From the NCBI RefSeq assembly GCF_047511655.1, contig NC_133399.1, positions 4,343,333 through 4,407,332 of the forward strand: a DNA stretch of 64,000 bases, written 5' to 3'. Every line of letters starts with the position of its first letter. The stretch's first letter is position 1. The stretch is from Castor canadensis (Eukaryota > Chordata > Mammalia > Rodentia > Castoridae). The notes beneath the pieces are model-generated. The model was given only the letters and a program-made list of their open reading frames with translations. It did not search any database and had not been told where the DNA came from. The translations under genes were made by a program, and so were the position numbers. This document shows positions 46,801 to 58,260 of this stretch, piece after piece.

Positions 46801-49800
46801 ATGACAGGAATCACCACATACCTATCAGTACTAACACTTAACGTTAATGGACTTAATTGCCCCATCCAAAGGCACCATTTGAGGAAATGGATAAAAAGGA
46901 AAATCCAACAATTTGTTGCTTACAGGAGACCCATCTCACCAATGGAAACAAGCACAGGCTTAGGATGAAAGGCTGGAAGAAGATTTACCAAGCCAATGGC
47001 CCCTGAAAACAGGCAGGAGTAGCAATACTTATCTATGACAAAGTAAACTTCAAACCTACATTGATCAAATGAGATAAAGAAGGACATTCCATACAAATAA
47101 AAGGGAAATAGACCAAAAGGAAATAACAATTATTAACTTATATGCACCCAATGTCAATGGATCTTATTTCATCAAACATACCCTGAGGGACTTAAAACCA
47201 TATATTAACTCCAACACAGTGGTTGTGGGAGACTTTCCCACCCCATTATCATCAATAGATAGGTCATCCAAACAAAAAATCAATAAAGAAATCCTAGATC
47301 TAAAATCTACAACAGATCAAATGGACCTACTTCATGTCTACAGAACATATCATCCAACTTCTACACAATATATACTCATCTCAGCAGCCCATGGAACCTT
47401 CTCCAAGATAGATCATATCCTAGGGCACAAAGCAAGCCTCAGCAAATATAAGAAAATAGAAATTATACCATGCATTCTATCTGACCACAAGGCAATAAAA
47501 CTAGAACTCAACAACAAAAGTAAAGACAAAAAAACATGCAAACAGCTGGAAACTGAATAACGCATTGCTTAATGAACAATGGGTCACTGATGAAATAAAA
47601 GAGGAAATTAAAAAGTTCTTGGAAGTCAACAAAAATGAAAACACAACCTACCGGAACCTATGGGACAAGGCAAAGGCAGTTCTGAGAGGTAAGTTTACAG
47701 CCATGAGTGCATATATTAAAAAGACACAAAGAATCTAAATCATGACCTAATGGTACATCTCAAACGCCTAGAAAAACAGGAACAAGCAAATCCCAAAGCA
47801 AATAGGAGAGAAATAATAAAAATAAGAGCTGAAATCAATAAAATAGAAACCAAAAAAAAAACCATACAAAGAAATAATGAAACAAAAAGTTGGTTCTTTG
47901 AAAAAATAAACAAAATCGACAGACCCCTGGCAAACTTGACTAAAATCAGGAGAGAAAAACCCCAAATTAATAGAATCAGGAATGCAAAAGGGGAGATAAC
48001 AACAAACACCTTCAAAGTCTAGTAAATCATCAGAGACTACTACAAGAAGCTACATTCAAAAAAATTCGAAAATCTTAAAGAAATGGACAGATTTCTAGAT
48101 ACAGATGATCATCCAAAACTGAACCAAGAGGATATTAATAAACTGAATAGATCTATAATACAAAATAAAACTAGGCAGCAATCAACAGTCTGCCCCCCAA
48201 AAAAGTACAGGACCTGATGGATTCTCTGCTGAATTCTATCAGACATTTAAAGAAGAACTGACACCAGCCCTCCTTAAACTGTTCCATGAAATAGAAAGGG
48301 AAGGAAAACTGCCTAACACATTTGATGAAGCCAGTATTACACTTATCCCAAAACTAAGCAAAGACACCTCCAAAAAGGAGAACTATAGGCCAATCTCCTT
48401 AATGGACATTGATGCAAAAATCCTCAATAAAATAATGGCAAACCGAATTCAACAATACATCAAAAAGATCATTCATCACAACCAAGTAGGCTTCATCCCA
48501 AGAATGCAGGGGTGGTTCAACATACAAAAATCAATCAACGTAATAAACTACATTAACAGAAGCAAAGAAAAAAACCACTTGATCATCTCAATAGATGCAG
48601 ACAAAGCCTTTGATAAGATCCAACAATATTTCATGATAAAAGCTCTAAGAAAACTAGGAAGAGAAGAAAAGTACCTCAACATTATAAAAGCTATATATGA
48701 CAAACATACAGCCAGCATAATACTTAAAGGAGAAAAACTGAAACCATTCCCTCTAAAATCAGGAACCAGACAAGGATGCCCACTATCTGTACTGGAATTC
48801 CTAGCCAGAGCAATTAGGCAAGAAGAAGGAATAAAAGGAATACAAATAGGTAAAGAAACTGTCAAAATATCCTTATTGGCAGATGACATGATACTGTACC
48901 TTAAAGACCTAAAAAACTCTACTCAAAAGCTCCTAGACACCATAAATAGCTATAGAAAGGTAGCAGGTTATAAAATCAGCGTAGAAAAATCATTAACATT
49001 TCTATACACTAATAATGAACAAACCGAGAAAGAATATATGAAAACAATTCCATTGACAATAACCTCAAAAAAAAAATCAAATAACTAGGTGTAAAACTAA
49101 CAAAGGATGTGAACGACCTCTACAAGGAAAACCATAAACTTCTGAAGAAAGAGACAGAGGAAGACTATAGAAAGTGGAGAGATCTCCCATGCTCATGGAT
49201 TGGTAGAATCAACATAGCAAAAATGTCTATACTCTCAAAAGTAATCTACATGTTTAATGCAATTCCCATCAAAATTCCAATGACATTCATTAAAGAGATT
49301 GAAAAATCTACCATTAAATCTATTTAGAAACACAAGAGGCCACGAATAGCCAAGGCAATACTCAGTCAAAATAAAAATGCTGGAGGTATCACAATACCTG
49401 ACTTCAAACTACATTACAAAGCAATAACAATAAAAACAGCATGGTACTGGAACAAAAACAGATATGAAAACCAGTGGAACAGAATAGAGGACCCAGATAT
49501 GAAGCCACACGGCTATAACCAACTGGTCTTTGACAAAGGCGCTAAAAATATACGATGGAGAAAAAGCAGCCTCTTCAACAAAAACTGCTGGGAAAACTGG
49601 TTAGCAGACTGCAAAAAACTGAAACTAGATCTGTGTATATTACCCTATACCAATATTGACTCAAAATGGATCAAGGATCTTAATATCAGACCCCAAACTC
49701 TAAAGTTGATACAGGAAAGAGTAGGAGGTACTCTGGAATTAATAGGTATAGGTAAGAACTTTCTCAATGGAACCCCAGCAGCACAGCAACTAAGAGACAG

Positions 49801-50633
49801 CATACATAAATGGGACTTCATAAAACTAAAAAGCTTCAATGAAAGAAATGGTCGCTAAACTGAAGAGAACACCCACAGAGTGGGAGAAAATATTTGCCAG
49901 CTACACATCAGAGAAAGGACTGATAACCAGAATATATAGGGTACTTAAAAAACTAAATTCTCCCAAAACTAATGAACCAATAAAGAAATGGGCAAGTAAA
50001 CTAAACAGAAGTTTCTCAAAAGAAGAAATTCAAATGGTGAAAAAACACATGAAAAAATGCTCACCATCTCTAGCAATAAAGGAAATGCAAATTAAAACTG
50101 CACTAGGATTCCAGTTCACCCCTGTTAGAATAGCCATCATTAGCAACACCACTAACAACAGGTGTTGGCGAGGATGTGCGGAAAAAGGAACCCTCTTGCA
50201 CTACTGGTGGGAATGTAAACTAGTACACCCACTCTGGAAAAAAATTTGGAGGCTACTTAAAAAGCTAAACATTGATCTACCATATGATCCAGCAATACTA
50301 CTCTTGGTGATATACCCAAAAGAATGTGACACAGGTTACTCCAGAGGCACCTGCACACCCATGTTTATTGTTGCACTATTCACAATAACCAAGTTATGGA
50401 GATAGCCAAGATGCCCTGCTACTGATGAATGGATTAAGAAAGTGTGCTATTCAGACGAATGGATTAAGAAAATGTGGTATCTATACACAATGGAATTCTA
50501 TGCAGCCATGAAGAAGAACGAAATGTTATCATTCGCTGGTAAATGGATGGAACTGGAGAACATCATTCTGAGTGAGGTTAGCCTGGCCCAAAAGACCAAA
50601 AACCGTATGTTCTCCCTCATATGTGGACATTAG
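46801..50633 (+). pseudogene. L1 ORF2 (endonuclease-reverse transcriptase), broken
   Basis: ORF2p nicks target DNA and reverse-transcribes L1 RNA. The start ATG at 46801 is followed by LTLNVNGLNCPI, the endonuclease N-terminus, which shifts frame before the QETHL motif. The endonuclease motif GDFNTP is GDFPTP here (Pro codon 47237-47239); SDH is kept near 47490. The reverse transcriptase block (48402-49088) keeps [20 protein letters not shown] and LADD, but about six residues after GTRQGCPLS are missing at about 48788. The Cys-rich C-terminus ([19 protein letters not shown]) lies near 50163-50220. A TAG near 50404 and an in-frame 30-bp tandem duplication (50427-50486) precede the end, SLICGH. 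Confidence 0.9.
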
Positions 50634-51164
50634 ATCAAGGGCAAACACAACAAGGGGATTGGACTATGAACACATGATAAAAGCGAGAGCACACAAGTAA
50701 GGGGTGAGGATAGGTAAGACACCTAAAAAACTAGCTAGCATTTGTTGCCCTTAATGCAGAGAAACTAAAGCAGATACCTTAAAGCAACTGAGGCCAATAG
50801 GAAAAGGGGAACAGGTACTAGAGAAAAGGTTAGATCAAAAAGAATTAACCTAGAAGGTAACACCCATGCACAGGAAATCAATGTGAGTCAATGCTCTGTA
50901 TAGCTATCCTTATCTCAACCAGCAAAACCCCTTGTTCCTTCCTATTATTGCTTATACTCTCTCTACAACAAAATTAGAGATAAGGGCAAAATAGTTTCTG
51001 CTGGGTATTGAGGGGGGGAGCGGGAGGGGGTGGAGTGGGTGGTGAGGGAGAGGGTGGGGGCAGTGGGGAAAAATGAACCAAGCCTTGTATGCACATATGA
51101 ATAATAAAAGAAGAATGAAAAAAAAAATAGGATCTCATGTTTATGCCCCCCAAAAAAAAAAAAA

Positions 51165-51809
51165 GAAAGTGTGCTATTTATACACAATGGAATTTATGCA
51201 GCCATGAAGAAGAACGAAATGTTATCATTCGCTGGTAAATGGATAGAATTGGAGAACATCATTCTGAGTGAGGTTAGCCTGGCCTAAAAGAGCAAAAATC
51301 ATATGTTCTCCCTCATATGCGGACATTAGATCAAGGGCAAACACAACAAGGGGATTGCACTTTGATCACATGATAAAGTGAGAGCACACAAGGGAGATAT
51401 GAGGATAGGTAAGACACCTAAAAAACTAGACAGCATTTGTTGCCCTCAACACAGGGAAACTAAAGTAGATACCTTAAAGCAACTGAGGCCAACAGGAGAA
51501 GGGGACCAGGAACTAGAGAAAAGGTTAGTTCAAGAAGAATTAATTTAGAAGGTAACACACATGCACAGGAAATCAATGTGAGTCAACTCCCTGTATAGCT
51601 ATCCTTATCTCAAGTAGCAAAAATCCTTGGTCCTTCCTATTACTGTTTATACTGTCTCTTCAACAAAATTAGAGATAAGGGCAAAATAGTTCCTGCTGGG
51701 TATGAGGAGGTAGAGGGGAGAGGGAGGGGACGTGGGGGTAAGGGAGGGGTTTGAGGAAGGGGGGAGAAATGACCCAAACATTGTGTGCACATATGAATTA
51801 AAAAAAAAA
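51165..51809 (+). mobile_element. Second, truncated LINE-1 3' end
   Basis: A 5'-truncated L1 starts inside the ORF2 C-terminus ('gtgctatttatacacaatgg'), passes through the stop and 3' UTR, and has its own polypurine tract (51706-51770) and A-run (51800-51809). It repeats about 50440-51127 of the L1 just upstream in the same orientation. Between the two lie 24 bp of non-L1 sequence (51128-51151) and an A-run. Its 3' side abuts the outer target-site copy of the upstream L1. Confidence 0.9.
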
Positions 51810-51823
51810 GAAAATATAGGAGA
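51810..51823. repeat. Right target-site duplication of the L1 composite
   Basis: An exact copy of the 14 bp at 45069-45082, directly after the A-run of the second L1 3' end. No matching copy follows the A-run of the first L1 at 51118-51127. Confidence 0.85.
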
Positions 51824-52985
51824 TAAATTCTCTACTCTCCCGCCATATTCGTACCATGGCCAGTATACAGCCTCAAGGACATCAGGGCATGGAATGAAAC
51901 AGGACACAGATTTCAAGTTCAATGCGTTTTCAATGTACAAGATGCCTCAATGTTTTCCCATCTGGTCCTGGTCAAAGGCTAAACATCATGTGTGGGTTGG
52001 TAGTCTCTTTAGGGAACATCTCTAGTTCATATTTTGAGGGTGTCTTCTCTCCAAATTCAGCAGACCTCCATATATTTGCTCAAACTCTTAGCTCTGGTAG
52101 AACTGCTATTTCATTATTGGTCGGGGAATGTTTCTTTTCCTTTCAAGCCCCAAGTTACCAGGTCCTGTCTTTAATTAACCGTGTCAATCAATCTCCAAAC
52201 ACTTCTTCATCCTCGGTGTATCTTGCCCTGTTTCATTTCCCCAGTCGGTCAAAAACTAAGTTCCTCATGGACTTTTTGATATGGAACTATTGTAATTGCC
52301 AACAGTCAAGTCTGTCACAGATCAAAGGTGTTTTCTCAGCTTCAAAGAGTTCAGTTTGGGAAGGTATCTTGTACACAGGTATGATAGAATGGTCAGACAT
52401 AGCATCAAGAGATGATTTTGTCTAAAGTGACATCTAAAGAGCATGTCATTGTGACAGGTGGAGGAAGGGATGTTAGAAGTGACAGAAAATGTGAAGCTTC
52501 AGGTTGACATAGATATGCTATGTGCAGTGAATGTTCAGTGAGCCATGACAGGCTGAAGGAAACTAGTGAGGATTTCTGGGACATGAAAGCACATAGGTGG
52601 GAGGCAAGAACTTTCGATATCATGAAGTCCCCATTAAGAGTTTGTTCTGAGGGCACTGGGAAACCCTATATAGTTTTGCACAAAGAAGCTAAACATTATT
52701 ACATTGTTGAGCCTATTAAGATATGAGGAAAGAAGTCACAAACCTTTTTTCCATATACCATTATTAACACATGGATGGCAATATTAACACTTTCAAATTC
52801 TTGGAAACAAAAACAAGTAAAACTCTGCTTTGAGATTAATACAGAGTAATACTGTGAAGCATGTACAAAAAAATCTATTGGTCAAATCAATGTACAGAAC
52901 TGGCAGAGATCAGAAGGAAACCCCAGAAATAATAATGGACTGTCTATTCAGTTGCATAGGGATTCAAATAATATTTATAAATATT
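51824..52985. other. Unassigned sequence with fragmentary open frames
   Basis: This stretch has no recognised repeat. On the plus strand 51922-52425 is open for 167 codons, and 52520-52726 encodes 68 residues of charged, protein-like composition (KETSEDFWDMKAHRWEART). The minus strand, read across stops, also yields protein-like text near 52050-52240 (WRSAEFGEKTPSKYELEMF). None matches a family I know. It may hold a worn retrocopy, strand undecided. Confidence 0.3.
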
Positions 52986-53185
52986 TACAAATTTCCCTTG
53001 TGCTGAGCACTGGAGACTCACTTCTACAATCATAGCTACATGGAGAGTGAGGTTGGGGGACTACGGTTTGAGTTCAGAAGGGAAAACCATTTGTGAGATC
53101 CCTTCTTCCATATAACCAGAGTAAAATGAACTGGAAGTGTGGATCAAGTGATAGAGTTCAAGCCCCAGTCCCACCAAAAAGAAAA
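52985..53185 (+). mobile_element. Dimeric SINE
   Basis: 'cactggagactcacttctac', 'gactacggtttgagttcag', 'gtggatcaagtgatagagtt' and 'caagccccagtcccacc'. Confidence 0.8.
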
Positions 53186-53229
53186 CAGGAAGAATTCTCC
53201 TCTGCTTCCAACTAGGAAAATTACATTCT

Positions 53230-54000
53230 TACACTCAAATCACAAGAAAAATTTTAACTGCTTCAGTAAACTGCTACTTTATAGAAAATGATTCTGTATG
53301 GGGCGGGGTTTTGGGGGGGTGGAAAGGCCACTCAAGAAAGCAGCCTGTTTCACCCACAGTTCAGGAAGAGAAGGTTAAACAAATTCCTATGCTGAGAGAC
53401 TTTGTCTCTGTTCAGATGCAGTCCATGGCAGTTCCTTCCTAGGAACAGAGGAGAGAAACCTGATCAATGAAGAAATTTCACCCTAGGCCATCAGGCAGAG
53501 AATTCTCCCACCGTCCAACAGGAAACAGCTTCCTTCTCCATGAATTCAATCTCAGCCATTTCCAGGCTCTTATCCAGAATCATTTGACAGTTCTCACCTG
53601 TGCCACAATTTTTTCCTGACATCAATGAAGTAAATGTGTGGAAAGACCCAAACTCTCAAATGCCAATGGGTATCTCAGAGTTCAATTTCGATACAGCATG
53701 GCTTTAGTGGAGACACCTGAAGTCACAAGTGGATCCCACCACACTGACTCCACTGCAGATGCCAGTCCAAAGCATATGTTTTCTTTGAATGGCCACCATT
53801 CTTCATCGTGAAGTTATTTGAGGTGGTACTGCGCATCACCTCACTAGCTTATATTCAGATACAACATGAAAGGAGCCATGGATAAATAACTGAACTTACT
53901 CCTGTTGATCTAGTGAAACAGAACACTTACTCTTCAGTGTTTCATACAGAAATTCTTTCCTTTCTACAAGCCTGAACCAAAACTCTTCCCCTTATCCCCT
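53230..54000. repeat. Low-copy repeat unit R, copy 3
   Basis: Matches 41100-41900 ('cctatgctgagagac'-type text at 53387 with 'cctattcttagagaa' at 41224; 'cactagcttatattcag' at 53842 with 41676) and 200-950. It is followed directly by the 53.9-54.3 segment shared with 34 kb. Confidence 0.7.
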
Positions 54001-54194
54001 TTCTAAACTCAGACATTTCCCAACACATTTTCCAAGAGCCCATTTTTTTGCACCAATAATGATTATGTGAAATAATCAGTGCAAATATCTTTTAAATTAT
54101 AAGTAAACAGCTGTAATGTGAATTTTAACAAATCTCAGCCTGAGTCAGCACACAAACAACACTTTAGTGTCACCATAAGGTCATGAGAACCAGG

Positions 54195-54395
54195 ATCCCC
54201 ATGGTTCTCTCCTGTAATCCTAGCTTCTCAGGAGGTAGAGACACTCAGGAAGATTGAGGCTTAAAGCCTGTGCTAGGAAATCATTCTTCAGATCCTATCT
54301 TGAAAAAAATCATCACATAAAAGGGCTATCAGCTTCACTCGAGTGGTAAGAGCAAACTTGAGGACCTGAGTTTGAATCCCAGTATACGCATAAAA
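54195..54395 (+). mobile_element. Dimeric SINE
   Basis: 'ctcctgtaatcctagcttct', 'caggaagattgaggcttaaa', 'cactcgagtggtaagagcaa' and 'ctgagtttgaatcccagtat'. Confidence 0.75.
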
Positions 54396-54414
54396 ACAAA
54401 AACAGACCAGGATC

Positions 54415-54620
54415 ATTCTAGCACTGGTAGCTCCTTCCTGTAAACCTAGGTAAAACAGTCAAGGTCACCTCAGAAAAACAGTTTACAAGACCCCATCTCC
54501 AAAATAACCAGAGCAAAATAGACTGAAGATATGGTTCAAGTGGTTGAGTACCTGATCTGTAAATGCCATGTTCTGAGTGGAAACCTCAATTCCACCCCAC
54601 CCCCCCCAAAAAAAACCCAG
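54415..54620 (+). mobile_element. Dimeric SINE
   Basis: 'gatcattctagcactggtag', 'ggtcacctcagaaaaacagt', 'gatatggttcaagtggttga' and a C-run/A-run end near 54600-54616. Confidence 0.75.
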
Positions 54621-55407
54621 GGTAACCAGAAAACAAGCAAGACAAAGATGATCACAGGTGAAAACTGATATTCCCAATCTCAACAAGAACATTCTCTCAG
54701 GAAAGGACACAGAACATTAGAAATTGCTAGTTAGGTCATGAAAAGGACAACAAGTAGAGATAATCGTTCAGTCCCACCTTCCTTTGTCTCCTTCTGTAAA
54801 TAAACTTTCCAAAGCAGATCTCCCCTGCTGGTGTTATCTAAACAACACCAAGTCTCTAACCCAGCACAGGCTCACCTATTAACCCTAACACATTTCTTGT
54901 AACCTGAGGCCTGCACTGCCCTTTAAGTATCCCCTGAATTCTTTATAGAGGACCCAGAATTTTGAGTGTGAGCCCAAAATCAAATCTGGCATAAAATCAA
55001 ATCTAAGTTCTCCACTTCTCTGAGTGTCACTTGGTTTCTCCTCTGACAATATTTGCACAACAAATCTACATGTCTGTTGGCCCCCAAATTCTTTCTTCTC
55101 CTTTTTTCTCCTGCTTTTGAGACCAACTCACCTTTCCATCTTCAGATGCCTATATATCTTACTTTTGGGGGCTTTCCCCCTAAAGTAATATTCTTCAAGT
55201 CACAATCTAAGTTAATCACTATGTCATTATAAAACAATATTCTAAAACCAACCTGTGGACAATTAAAAGTTAAGTTAGGAAGAGCAAGAAGTGTCCCCTC
55301 CCATCAGAAGCCAACCATGAGCACAAGAGGATCCCCATTTCCAACAAATCTGAATGTGCAGGATGCATAGAAATTTAGGGACATATGGGCAGCACTAAGA
55401 AAAACTG

Positions 55408-55615
55408 GATTTCCAGGTGCTGGTGCCTCATGTCTGTAATCCTAGCTACTTGGGAGGCAAAGATTAGGAGGATCACAGTTCAAAGCCAGCCTGGGCATAT
55501 AGGTCACGAGACCCTATCTTGAAAAACCCATCAAAAAAAGGTCTGGTGTAGTGGCTCAAGGTGAAGGCTCTGAGTTCAAACCCAGTACCACAAAAAAAAA
55601 GAAAAGAAGAAGAAG
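55408..55615 (+). mobile_element. Dimeric SINE, well preserved
   Basis: 'catgtctgtaatcctagcta', 'aggatcacagttcaaagcca', 'cgagaccctatcttgaaaaa', 'tggtgtagtggctcaaggtg', 'gagttcaaacccagtaccac', then an A-run and (GAA)n. This is the best copy for defining the family. Confidence 0.92.
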
Positions 55616-56760
55616 AAGAATGAGAACTGGATTTAGGTAATAGAGCATAAGGTTTAGCCCATGCTTCCCTTGAACCTGAAGGACTCAAAGGAAAGCCAGG
55701 TACCAGTAAGGAGTGCCTTGTTCCCACACAAATTCCATAAAAACTCTTAAGAATTCCCAGCCACCTCAGTCTGCTGCATAGGGATTTGCAGGCAGAAACT
55801 CCCAGCAGAGCTGTGGGCTGGAATGAAATTTTCTCTCAGGGACACAGAATGGGATTCAAACCCCCAGTCTACTGCCACTCTCCAGGTGACAGTTGACCTA
55901 AGGCCCCAACCTCCTGATTAGGTAGCAGACCCCAGAACCAACTGGACAGGGACCACTCAAAACGACTGCTTCTGGATCCAACAGTTCCTCCACCCAACAT
56001 TGTAGATGCGCAGCCACCCTCTCACCATTTCCCTATTCTGATGCTTCCAGGTGACCTCCCTATGGTCCTGCAGTCAGAAGACTTCACAGAGCTGCAGGAG
56101 TTGTGTAGCCTGAGCAATTTCCCAGTTGCACACATTGTAGCAAATATGACAATAATGTGATATGCAACATAGACCTCCTACCATTGCTGCTTCTCATTGG
56201 AGGGGAAGTGCAATTGATTAAACAGCCACTTGACAGGTTAATAGATACAGGGCCCAACCCCCAAACATAGGGCAGGTGTCTGAGTGTGTCTAAACCATAG
56301 AATCCAGCAGCCCTTGCCAAATCAGGATTCGATTCCTATGTTGGAGATTCGTTTTACTTTGTGTGATAATTACAACCAGCAAACCTTGTACTGGCTCTTT
56401 GGACCCACTACCTGACTATTATCATATTCACTGAGACATTCTTGTGCATTTCCCCTAAAAATGGGACAACAGGTTTGTGCAGAGAACCCCAGACTCAATA
56501 TCTAATGGAAAAAGCTTATCATGTAAGTTAAGGAGGGGAAACTCAGGAAGTCAATATAACTCACTCTGGAAAATGGAAGGAAGCAGATGATCAACGCTTT
56601 GTCACACATCAAGTTTCAATCTAACCATTTTCACACAAGAAAATAAAAACACATTGCAAGAAATGTTATATTTCATGTATGGAGAAAATGGAGTTTTATG
56701 GCAAGTGTATCTCACCAAAGTTCCAATTAGAATAAAAAGGCAGTTGAGCTCAAGAAGTCC

Positions 56761-58260
56761 TGTGATTGTGAGGAAAGCAGAAAAGAATGAAAAGAGTACT
56801 GTGTACAATCTCTAACAAGGATGCGGCATGGCCCAAGATCACACATAAAACCCACTTTGATTTTAAACAGATCTCCCATCATCAAGACCAGCGTTATTCC
56901 TGAAAGGGAGCCAGAATTTGGCTCAGTCCCTAGTGATAATCGGAGAAACCTCAAGATTTAACTGTTGTAGTCTATCAAGCTTTTCTACCACTCCTCCTCC
57001 TACAGCAAATTATCTCTCCTTCTTCATTAAAATGTTGATGAGAGAGAAAACTTCACTTCAGACTTTTATAGCTGGTAACTGTAAAGAAACTGTAAATGCA
57101 CAATTTGAGTTCAATATTGTTTTCCAAACTCCTGACATTCATTGATTTTTCTTGATATGGAAAACATTTGGTCTTCTTCCAGGATATCTATTCATTTCAA
57201 ATCAATACACTGTGGAGAAAACAGTCCCAGGACCACCAGACAACAAGATGAATACCCACACATCCTCATTGTGGTATGGATTCAACTGGCTTGTGCTGTG
57301 AACCCCAGTATTTAACAATGTTCATTATCTCTTTAGTATGTCCTTTGTGTGCCCTCCATGAGATGTGTTGTGACAGCTTAGAGAGAAGAGAAGTTAGAAA
57401 AGAACCATGAGTCTCACTGAAAATGTTATCTGTGTCTTTGAAAAGAGTTGCAAATGAACAATTTATATTGAACACAAGAGATCCTCTGGTAATTAAGCCA
57501 GCATATAATTAAGAGTCATTTAAAGGGAAAGTGGAGTGGCTCAAGTGTTAGAGCATCTGCCTAGAATGCATGAGGTCCTGAGTTCAAATCCCAGTATCAC
57601 CAAAACAAACAAACATGAGACTTTAAAAGATAAAGATATTACACATAGTTTGGGATTTATCTACAGAAATTAATGGATTTATCCCCAAGGGTAGGATTAG
57701 GATAAAAATAAAAAACAATTTCAAATGGATATACAAGCACTTCTAAAATCATCTGGTGACAAACATAATGCCGATCAGAGATCAAATGAACCAGTGGGGA
57801 TGAGAAGAATTAACATTTCATTGTCTCACCTAAGAATTTGTTAAGGTGAAAATAATACTTGTACATAAGCCATTCTCTGTATGTCCAACCAGTACACCAG
57901 ACCTCAGGGCCAAAGGGAAAGGAAAGAGGGCAAGCACATGGTCACCTCAGAACACATGTGTGATGATAGCATACATCCCCTAAATGGACCACTAGAATGA
58001 AGACACCTCCCAGTTCTCCTTCAAGTAGGAAATAAAAATCCTTATAAAAACCACAATTCAATGAGTCTCATTAGCTCTGATTTGAGACCCCTCCTATGTA
58101 TACAGTAGCTTTTCTACTATTTTCTTCTCGCCTTAACTAAAACGCTTCTCTTTTATTACCCTGTTTTCTGTGACTATCATTCTTTAACTGCCTGAGACAA
58201 TGTTTCAGGCAATTACTACAGCACATCTGAAACTGAACACTGCAACTATTGTGAATTCTG
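56761..58260. other. Unassigned sequence with one SINE
   Basis: No gene recognised apart from the SINE monomer at 57525-57615. Short open frames only. Confidence 0.35.
57525..57615 (+). mobile_element. SINE monomer
   Basis: 'gtggagtggctcaagtgtta', 'gagcatctgcctagaatgca', 'ctgagttcaaatcccagtat' and an (AAAC)n end. Confidence 0.9.

Larger units (their letters stand above)
45083..51127 (+). mobile_element. Full-length-size LINE-1, inactivated
   Basis: A non-LTR retrotransposon of about 6.0 kb. The start 'gactccaagatggc' resembles the YY1-type CAAGATGG motif at the beginning of many mammalian L1 5' UTRs. ORF1 spans about 45526-46750 and ORF2 about 46801-50633. A 3' UTR with a G-rich polypurine tract (51008-51069) and an A-run (51118-51127) closes it. 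A 14-bp direct repeat, 'gaaaatataggaga', precedes it at 45069-45082 and recurs at 51810-51823, beyond a second L1 3' end. Frameshifts, stops and domain damage in both frames make it unable to move. Confidence 0.93.
53900..56760. repeat. Low-copy repeat, direct copy of 33.9-35.6 kb with unit P
   Basis: 53940-54290 matches 33960-34320. 55300-56470 is a unit P copy (compare 'agctgtgggctgg' at 55808 with 'gagctgtgggctag' at 1766). 54650-55800 is the reverse of 4300-5000 and 17830-18620. Three SINEs (54200-54395, 54415-54615, 55408-55615) lie inside. Confidence 0.65.

Noticed and set aside
44952-51940. Minus-strand open frames across the L1 (for example 45723-45941, 47740-48015, 48548-48889, 51647-51940)
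   Set aside because: These are antisense shadows of A-rich L1 coding sequence, with Phe/Leu/Ser-rich products typical of reversed L1.
57040-57480. Apparent tandem similarity between 57040-57130 and 57370-57480
   Set aside because: Only short A-rich words agree. It is likely chance.
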